Origin: Candidatus Pacearchaeota archaeon | GTDB taxonomy: Archaea; Nanobdellota; Nanobdellia; Pacearchaeales; GW2011-AR1 | Direction of reading: 5' to 3' | NCBI GenBank assembly: GCA_017609795.1 | Contig: JAFCDH010000027.1 | Span: 1 to 10,384 of the forward strand | Length of the DNA: 10,384 nt | Shown: positions 7,083-10,384 of the stretch, piece after piece | Position numbering within the stretch: position 1 is the first letter of the stretch | How the letters are laid out: every line of letters begins with the position of its first letter | Notes under the pieces: model-generated | The model's database searches: none | What the model saw: the letters and a program-made list of their open reading frames with translations, nothing else | What the model was told of the DNA's origin: nothing | Position numbers and translations under genes: made by a program

Positions 7083-7113
7083 CAGAATGGCTGAATCCAA
7101 TTACCTGATACAC
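7083..7113 (+). pseudogene. Degenerate tRNA-like fragment
   Basis: CAGAATGG (7083-7090) and CTGATACA (7105-7112) repeat the D-loop and anticodon-loop octamers of the tRNA 98 bases downstream (7181-7188 and 7202-7209), with spacing 22 against 21. The bases between are similar but changed, and the anticodon stem keeps only about three pairs. No T arm or acceptor stem is visible. It looks like a decayed partial duplicate of the tRNA; chance similarity is possible. Confidence 0.35.
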
Positions 7114-7134
7114 AATATTATACATAATTAACAG

Positions 7135-7146
7135 AAATATTTAAAT
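7135..7146 (+). promoter_or_regulatory. tRNA TATA box
   Basis: AAATATTTAAAT is centred about 30 bases before the tRNA 5' end at 7171. Transcription would begin a few bases upstream of the mature tRNA, as expected for an archaeal tRNA gene. Confidence 0.6.
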
Positions 7147-7170
7147 GTTTCGGTTGATTTAGATGATTGC

Positions 7171-7253
7171 TCCAGAGTGGCAGAATGGTTATTGCAACTA
7201 TCTGATACATAGTGCCCTTTTTTGGTTTGTGGGTTCGATTCCCACCTCTGGCG
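7171..7253 (+). tRNA. tRNA with GAU anticodon (Ile) in a class II, tRNA-Ser-like body
   Basis: Acceptor strands TCCAGAG (7171-7177) and CTCTGGC (7246-7252) pair except for a T1-C72 mismatch; the discriminator is G (7253). D stem GCA/TGC has loop GAATGGTTAT with the GG pair (7187-7188). Anticodon stem ACTAT/ATAGT is perfect around the loop CTGATAC (7202-7208), giving anticodon GAT. The variable region is 15 bases (7214-7228) with a short CC/GG stem. T arm GTGGG-TTCGATT-CCCAC is canonical. No CCA is encoded. A long variable arm with G73 is the pattern of tRNA-Ser, but the loop cannot be read as a Ser anticodon without breaking the stem. It is either a tRNA-Ser-derived gene with a changed anticodon or a non-functional relic. 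It has its own TATA box, and RNase J follows 29 bases downstream. Confidence 0.75.
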
Positions 7254-7257
7254 TGAA

Positions 7258-7268
7258 ATTTATAAAAT
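7258..7268 (+). promoter_or_regulatory. Putative RNase J TATA box
   Basis: ATTTATAAAAT is centred about 20 bases before the ATG at 7283, just behind the tRNA 3' end. Read-through from the tRNA promoter followed by tRNA 3' processing is an alternative source of this mRNA. Confidence 0.45.
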
Positions 7269-7282
7269 AAAACTAACAAAAA

Positions 7283-8617
7283 ATGAAAATATATGGAATT
7301 GGTGGATTTAATGAAGTAGGCAAAAATATGACTGCTGTAGATTTAGGAGAAGATGTAATATTATTTGATTGTGGATTGTTTTTACCTCCAATAGTAGAAT
7401 TAGAAGAAGTAGATAAAGTTTATACAGAAAAAAGATTAAGAGCAATTGGAGCTATTCCTTCTGATGATATTTTAGATGGTTTAGGATTAAGAAAAAAAGT
7501 TAGAGCTATTATTTGTAGTCATGCTCATCTTGACCATATCGGAGCATTGCCTTTTTTAGCTCAAAGATATAATGCAGAAATTGTTGGAACTCCTTTTACA
7601 ATTGAAGTTCTTAAAACATTACTTAGAGATGAAAAGATTCAATTAAGAAATAGATTAAGAGTTGTTCAGCCAAATTCTTTTTTTTATGTTCAAGGAAAAA
7701 ATAGAAAATATAAAGTAGATTTTATTAATATAACTCATTCTACGATTCAAACTTCTATGTTAGCTTTACATACCCCTGAAGGAATTGTTCTTTATTCAAA
7801 TGATTTTAAACTTGATAATTCTCCTGTTTTAGGAAAAAAACCAAATTATGATAAATTAAAAGAGATTGCAAAAGAAGGTGTAAAAGTTCTGATTGTTGAT
7901 TCTCTTTATTCAGGAGATGATAGAAAAACAGCAAGTGAAAAAGTTGCTCGTACTCTTCTTGAAGATGTTCTTTTAACAACTACTAATGAAAATAATGGGC
8001 TTTTTATAACAACTTTTTCTTCACATATTGCGAGATTAAAAAGTATTGTTGAGTTTGGAAAAAAATTAAATAGAAGAATTGTTTTTCTTGGAAGAAGTTT
8101 AAACAAGTATGTTAGTGCTGCAACAAGAGTTAATATGTGTCCTTTTAGAAAAGATGTTGAAATTGCAACATTTAGACATCAATTAGAAAGACAAACAAAA
8201 AAAATAAGCAAGGATAAAAGTAAATATATGGTTGTTTGTACTGGACATCAAGGAGAACCTGGAAGTATTTTAGATAGAATCTCTAAAAATAGATTTCCTC
8301 TTAAACTTGAAAGTCAGGACCATGTAATTTTTTCTTCTTCTATTATTCCAACAAAAGCAAGTATAGAAAACAGACAAAAATTAGATAATAATCTTAAAAA
8401 AAGAAAGGTTAGAATATTTAGTAATTTGCATGTTTCAGGACATGCAGGAAGAGAAGACTTAAGAGATTTTATTAATATGGTTAATCCTGAGCATATTATT
8501 CCTGCACATGGAGAGCATAGATTAATTGCTCCAATGGTAGAACTTGCACAAGAATTAGGATATAAAGATAAAAAAAATATTCATTTAATAAATGATAAGC
8601 AGAAGTTAGTTTTTTGA
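7283..8617 (+). CDS. rnj: Ribonuclease J (archaeal aRNase J, beta-CASP family)
   Basis: Two-zinc beta-CASP exonuclease; archaeal members degrade RNA 5'-3' in the cytoplasm. Motif 1 is within ILFDCG (26-31), motif 2 is SHAHLDH (79-85), motif 3 His152 (THST), motif 4 Asp174 (YSNDFKLD). The beta-CASP insertion spans about 200-355, with TGHQGEPGS (320-328) near its end. SGHAG (385-389) and PAHGEHR (407-413) supply the late His motifs. All metal ligands appear intact. At 444 aa it is the usual archaeal length, lacking the C-terminal domain of bacterial RNase J. It has no KH domains, unlike aCPSF1 at the left end, so the window holds both archaeal beta-CASP types. The start is fixed by the N-terminal MKIYGIGGFNEVGKNM typical of the family. 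Confidence 0.95.
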   Translation: MKIYGIGGFNEVGKNMTAVDLGEDVILFDCGLFLPPIVELEEVDKVYTEKRLRAIGAIPSDDILDGLGLRKKVRAIICSHAHLDHIGALPFLAQRYNAEIVGTPFTIEVLKTLLRDEKIQLRNRLRVVQPNSFFYVQGKNRKYKVDFINITHSTIQTSMLALHTPEGIVLYSNDFKLDNSPVLGKKPNYDKLKEIAKEGVKVLIVDSLYSGDDRKTASEKVARTLLEDVLLTTTNENNGLFITTFSSHIARLKSIVEFGKKLNRRIVFLGRSLNKYVSAATRVNMCPFRKDVEIATFRHQLERQTKKISKDKSKYMVVCTGHQGEPGSILDRISKNRFPLKLESQDHVIFSSSIIPTKASIENRQKLDNNLKKRKVRIFSNLHVSGHAGREDLRDFINMVNPEHIIPAHGEHRLIAPMVELAQELGYKDKKNIHLINDKQKLVF

Positions 8618-8662
8618 CAAAGATAAATTTAAATAACATTTCTTATTGTATTTAGTATAATA

Positions 8663-8755
8663 TATTAGAATCTTAATAAGAATAAAGATGTGCCCTACTA
8701 AGATTAAGTTAGACCAATCATCTTCATAACTTTAAGATTAATAAAGATATTAGAA
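8663..8755 (+). repeat. Intergenic element copy 5
   Basis: Plus-strand reading: TATTAGAATCTTAATAAGAA, AAAGATGTGCCC, CTAAGATTAAGTTAG. The first 50 bases align closely with copy 2. CTTAAT and ATTAAG are again about 30 bases apart. It lies directly downstream of RNase J in sense orientation. Confidence 0.5.
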
Positions 8756-8769
8756 TTAAATAAAATTAG

Positions 8770-8882
8770 CAAAAAAATGCCAAACACAGAAATTAAAAAT
8801 TTCTAGCTTGTCATTTTTAAAACACCTACAAAAAAATGCCAAACACAGAAATTAAAAATTTCTAGCTTGTCATTTTTAAAAC
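8770..8882 (+). repeat. Two identical 54-bp repeats copying the start region of the next gene
   Basis: Units 8770-8823 and 8829-8882 are identical, with a period of 59 bases. A third, partial copy begins at 8892 and is the real start of the gene at 8899 (CAAAAAAATGCCAAA is shared). Each unit has an ATG (8777, 8836) opening the nine-codon frame MPNTEIKNF, which resembles the real MPNQEITTA and then stops at TAG. Each also has the 7-bp hairpin AGAAATT-AAA-AATTTCT and a TATA-like ATTTTTAAAA. The result is a duplicated promoter and decoy start. Confidence 0.8.
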
Positions 8883-8898
8883 AAACACCTACAAAAAA

Positions 8899-9450
8899 AT
8901 GCCAAATCAGGAAATTACAACTGCATTAAAGAACTCAATTGAAAGAGGGGAATCATTGCAAACAGCAATGCAAATTATGATTAATTCTGGATATAATGCT
9001 CAAGAAATTCAAGAAGCCTCTAGATATATTGGAGGTGGTCAAATAGAAATGAAAGCTAAACCAGGAGAAGAATTAACAATGCCTGAAAAAAAAGGTTTTT
9101 TTTCAAGATTTAAAGGAAAAAGAGCAGTTTCTCAAAAACCTGCTCAAATAATTCCTCAACAACCTGTTTCTCCACCTAAACTTCCTCCTCAAAATACTCA
9201 AACAATTACACCTAGACAAGAAGCAATGAAAATAAGGCAACAAATAATAGAACCTAAACCAATGCTTCCACAAGTAGAAGTTTCAAATCAGGAAGAACCT
9301 GAACCCTTAGCAAAAGAATTAAGCAAATTAACTCCAAGAAAACACAAACATGGTAAAGAAATAATGTTATTAATTATTTTATTAGTTTTAATAGGACTTT
9401 TAATTTTAACAATCTTTCTTAAAGATACAATAATTGGTTGGTTTAGTTAA
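8899..9450 (+). CDS. Small C-terminally anchored membrane protein of unknown function
   Basis: 183 aa, not assigned to a family. Residues 1-45 form a helical, soluble domain (ALKNSIERGESLQTAMQIMI, then SGYNAQEIQEASRYI). It resembles the short UBA-like helical repeats seen at the N termini of many archaeal proteins with one membrane helix; that resemblance is by eye only. Residues 46-150 are a low-complexity linker rich in Pro, Gln and Lys. One transmembrane helix covers about 154-174, followed by a short tail ending in GWFS. With no signal peptide, the N terminus is probably cytoplasmic, as in tail-anchored proteins. The start at 8899 is supported by the TATA-like sequence about 22 bases upstream. 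Two decayed copies of the start region lie directly upstream. Confidence 0.7.
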   Translation: MPNQEITTALKNSIERGESLQTAMQIMINSGYNAQEIQEASRYIGGGQIEMKAKPGEELTMPEKKGFFSRFKGKRAVSQKPAQIIPQQPVSPPKLPPQNTQTITPRQEAMKIRQQIIEPKPMLPQVEVSNQEEPEPLAKELSKLTPRKHKHGKEIMLLIILLVLIGLLILTIFLKDTIIGWFS

Positions 9451-9490
9451 GTTGTTTTTTGGGGTTTTAATGTATTTTTATATTATTATT

Positions 9491-9582
9491 CTGGAATCTT
9501 AATGTATGATAATGTTATGTTCTCTGTTCTTAAAGCTTAGCTTAAGCAGTTCAAAGGATTATCTTATAACATATCAAGATTA
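9491..9582 (+). repeat. Intergenic element copy 6 (diverged)
   Basis: Plus-strand reading: TGGAATCTTAATGTATGATA, ATGTTATG, TTCTTAAAGCTTAG. The opening matches copies 1 and 5. It follows the gene ending at 9450 in sense orientation and faces copy 7 in the same gap. Confidence 0.35.
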
Positions 9583-9610
9583 TTTTAAATCCAATCATAC
9601 ATGACTTCCT

Positions 9611-9630
9611 CTCCACACTAAAGTGTGGAG
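9611..9630. repeat. 8-bp hairpin with TAAA loop
   Basis: CTCCACAC-TAAA-GTGTGGAG, followed by TTTCC. It is the more GC-rich of two hairpins with the same architecture in this gap. Hairpins with a TAAA loop occur near ends of IS200/IS605-type elements, but no transposase or TnpB remnant is visible here. Confidence 0.55.
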
Positions 9631-9639
9631 TTTCCTTCC

Positions 9640-9711
9640 TTAGTATCCCTAATCATAATTAAGCTATGTACATCATCTTCATCTCGTTATATTCATTAAG
9701 ATATTGATATT
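9640..9711 (-). repeat. Intergenic element copy 7
   Basis: Minus-strand reading: AATATCAATATCTTAATGAA, TATAACGAGATGAAGATGA, then AGCTTAATTATG and GGGATACTAA. The opening matches copy 1 and the GAGATG core matches copy 2. Unlike most copies it is antisense to both flanking genes. Confidence 0.45.
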
Positions 9712-9717
9712 GCATTA

Positions 9718-9737
9718 CTACATCCTAAAGGATGTAG
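9718..9737. repeat. Second 8-bp hairpin with TAAA loop
   Basis: CTACATCC-TAAA-GGATGTAG, followed by ATTTC. Same stem length, loop and CT...AG ends as the hairpin at 9611-9630, but a different stem sequence, so base pairing rather than sequence is kept. The two bracket repeat copy 7. Confidence 0.55.
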
Positions 9738-9776
9738 ATTTCTTTTTCAGTTAAGATATTAAAAAATATAATTAAT

Positions 9777-9786
9777 CTTTTATATG
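9777..9786 (+). promoter_or_regulatory. Core promoter of the subtilase gene
   Basis: CTTTTATATG, identical to the box before the transglutaminase-like gene and also ending exactly 20 bases before the ATG. A leaderless transcript is expected. Confidence 0.55.
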
Positions 9787-9805
9787 GTGTTTTATTTAAA
9801 TTGTA

Positions 9806-10384
9806 ATGGAGATGATTAGAAAAAAAGAGATGATATTTATTATACTTTTAATAGTTGGAATATTTTTAATTAGTTTTGTTAGTTCTGCTCAGGAAAGTGA
9901 AGAAAAAATAAGTAAAGAAGTTTATGATAAATTAAATGAAGAAGGGGAAGTTAATGTAATTATAAAAACTAAATCTGAAAAAAAAGTTTTTGGAATAAAA
10001 ATTGCAGATGTAGAAGAAATTAAAAAGGAAATTATAGAAGATTTAGAGCTTGATAAAGATAAATTAGGAGATGGTAAAAGTGATGAAAAAATTAGAGATT
10101 ATCAGGATTTGATTTCTGTTAAAGTTTCAGAACAAGAATTACAAGAACTTGAACAAAATCCAGATGTAGATAAAATATCATATTCTCATCCAATTAAAGC
10201 ATTTTTACAAGACTCTGTTTTATTAATAAATGCAGGTGATGTTTGGAATTTACAGGTTTCTGATATTAATCTAACTGGAATTGATGAAACAATCTGTGTT
10301 CTTGATACTGGAATTAATTTTTCACATCCTGATTTAATTGGAAAAAATAAAACTTGTGTGATTGATTGTTTTAATAAAAATTGT
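9806..10384 (+). CDS. Secreted subtilisin-like serine protease (first 193 residues, cut by window edge)
   Basis: The frame is open from the ATG at 9806 to the right edge. A signal peptide is clear: basic MEMIRKKE, hydrophobic core about 9-24, and likely cleavage after FVSSA (residue 28). Residues 29-135 look like an I9-type inhibitory propeptide, with VNVIIKTKSE early and LISVKVSEQELQELEQNPDV late, the latter typical of the strand and helix before the cleavage region. The catalytic domain begins at about 140, and CVLDTGINFSHPDL carries the active-site Asp167 in the S8 consensus. The His and Ser of the triad lie beyond the edge or are not reached. It is exported, presumably for degradation or processing outside the membrane. 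A second ATG two codons later (9812) is possible; 9806 fits the promoter spacing equally well. Confidence 0.88.
   Translation, partial: MEMIRKKEMIFIILLIVGIFLISFVSSAQESEEKISKEVYDKLNEEGEVNVIIKTKSEKKVFGIKIADVEEIKKEIIEDLELDKDKLGDGKSDEKIRDYQDLISVKVSEQELQELEQNPDVDKISYSHPIKAFLQDSVLLINAGDVWNLQVSDINLTGIDETICVLDTGINFSHPDLIGKNKTCVIDCFNKNC

Noticed and set aside
7087..7131. 14-codon ORF overlapping the tRNA-like fragment
   Set aside because: It uses codons (TCC, TAC, CTG, CAC) uncommon in the neighbouring genes and has no ribosome binding site; the tRNA similarity explains the sequence better.
7197..7213. Reading the tRNA anticodon as TGA or another Ser triplet
   Set aside because: Shifting the loop breaks the perfect ACTAT/ATAGT stem and removes the T at position 33; GAT is the only consistent reading.
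7906..8106. 66-codon open frame on the minus strand inside RNase J
   Set aside because: It lies wholly within a well-supported gene on the other strand, has no recognisable domain, and arises from codon bias in the AT-rich sequence.
8770..8906. CRISPR array
   Set aside because: Only two full repeats exist, with a spacer of about five bases, and they are copies of the following gene's start; there are no cas genes.

Overview
The window is a strongly AT-rich piece of an archaeal chromosome. Every recognisable informational gene is archaeal in type: a KH-domain beta-CASP nuclease (aCPSF1), a Thr1-type proteasome beta subunit, a Mre11-Rad50 pair with a CPTC zinc hook, and an archaeal RNase J. 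Short proteins, a short Rad50, A-rich start contexts without ribosome binding sites, and several small membrane or exported proteins suggest a reduced-genome DPANN lineage (Nanoarchaeota, Woesearchaeota or Pacearchaeota type). That placement is inference from gene type and composition, not a phylogeny.

Left part, all on the minus strand: the N-terminal 240 residues of aCPSF1 (cut by the window edge just inside its SHAHLDH motif), psmB, rad50 and mre11. mre11 is upstream of rad50, but 249 bases separate them, holding an intergenic repeat and two hairpins, so tight translational coupling is unlikely. The mre11 promoter region has a perfect 12-bp inverted repeat across the start codon.

Middle: between the divergent mre11 and the plus-strand genes lies a small transcription unit with a TATA box, a strong Shine-Dalgarno sequence, a 15-codon very acidic ORF and a T-rich tract. 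Next come a membrane-anchored transglutaminase-like protein, two hairpins at its stop codon, a tRNA-like remnant, and a tRNA gene with a long variable arm but a GAU (Ile) anticodon. RNase J starts 29 bases after the tRNA.

Right part, plus strand: two identical 54-bp repeats precede a small tail-anchored-looking protein of unknown function and appear to be copies of its start region. A 355-base gap without a gene (9451-9805) holds two repeat elements in opposite orientation and two 8-bp hairpins, each with a TAAA loop. The window ends inside a secreted subtilisin-like protease. The other long gap (6829-7170) holds the two hairpins, one repeat element, the tRNA-like remnant and the tRNA promoter.

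Functional themes are RNA 3'-end formation and decay (aCPSF1, RNase J), protein turnover (proteasome, subtilase, transglutaminase-like protein) and double-strand break repair (Mre11-Rad50). The most unusual features are non-coding: a family of diverged ~75-100 bp elements in most intergenic gaps, the odd class II tRNA, the duplicated gene start, and the acidic mini-ORF.
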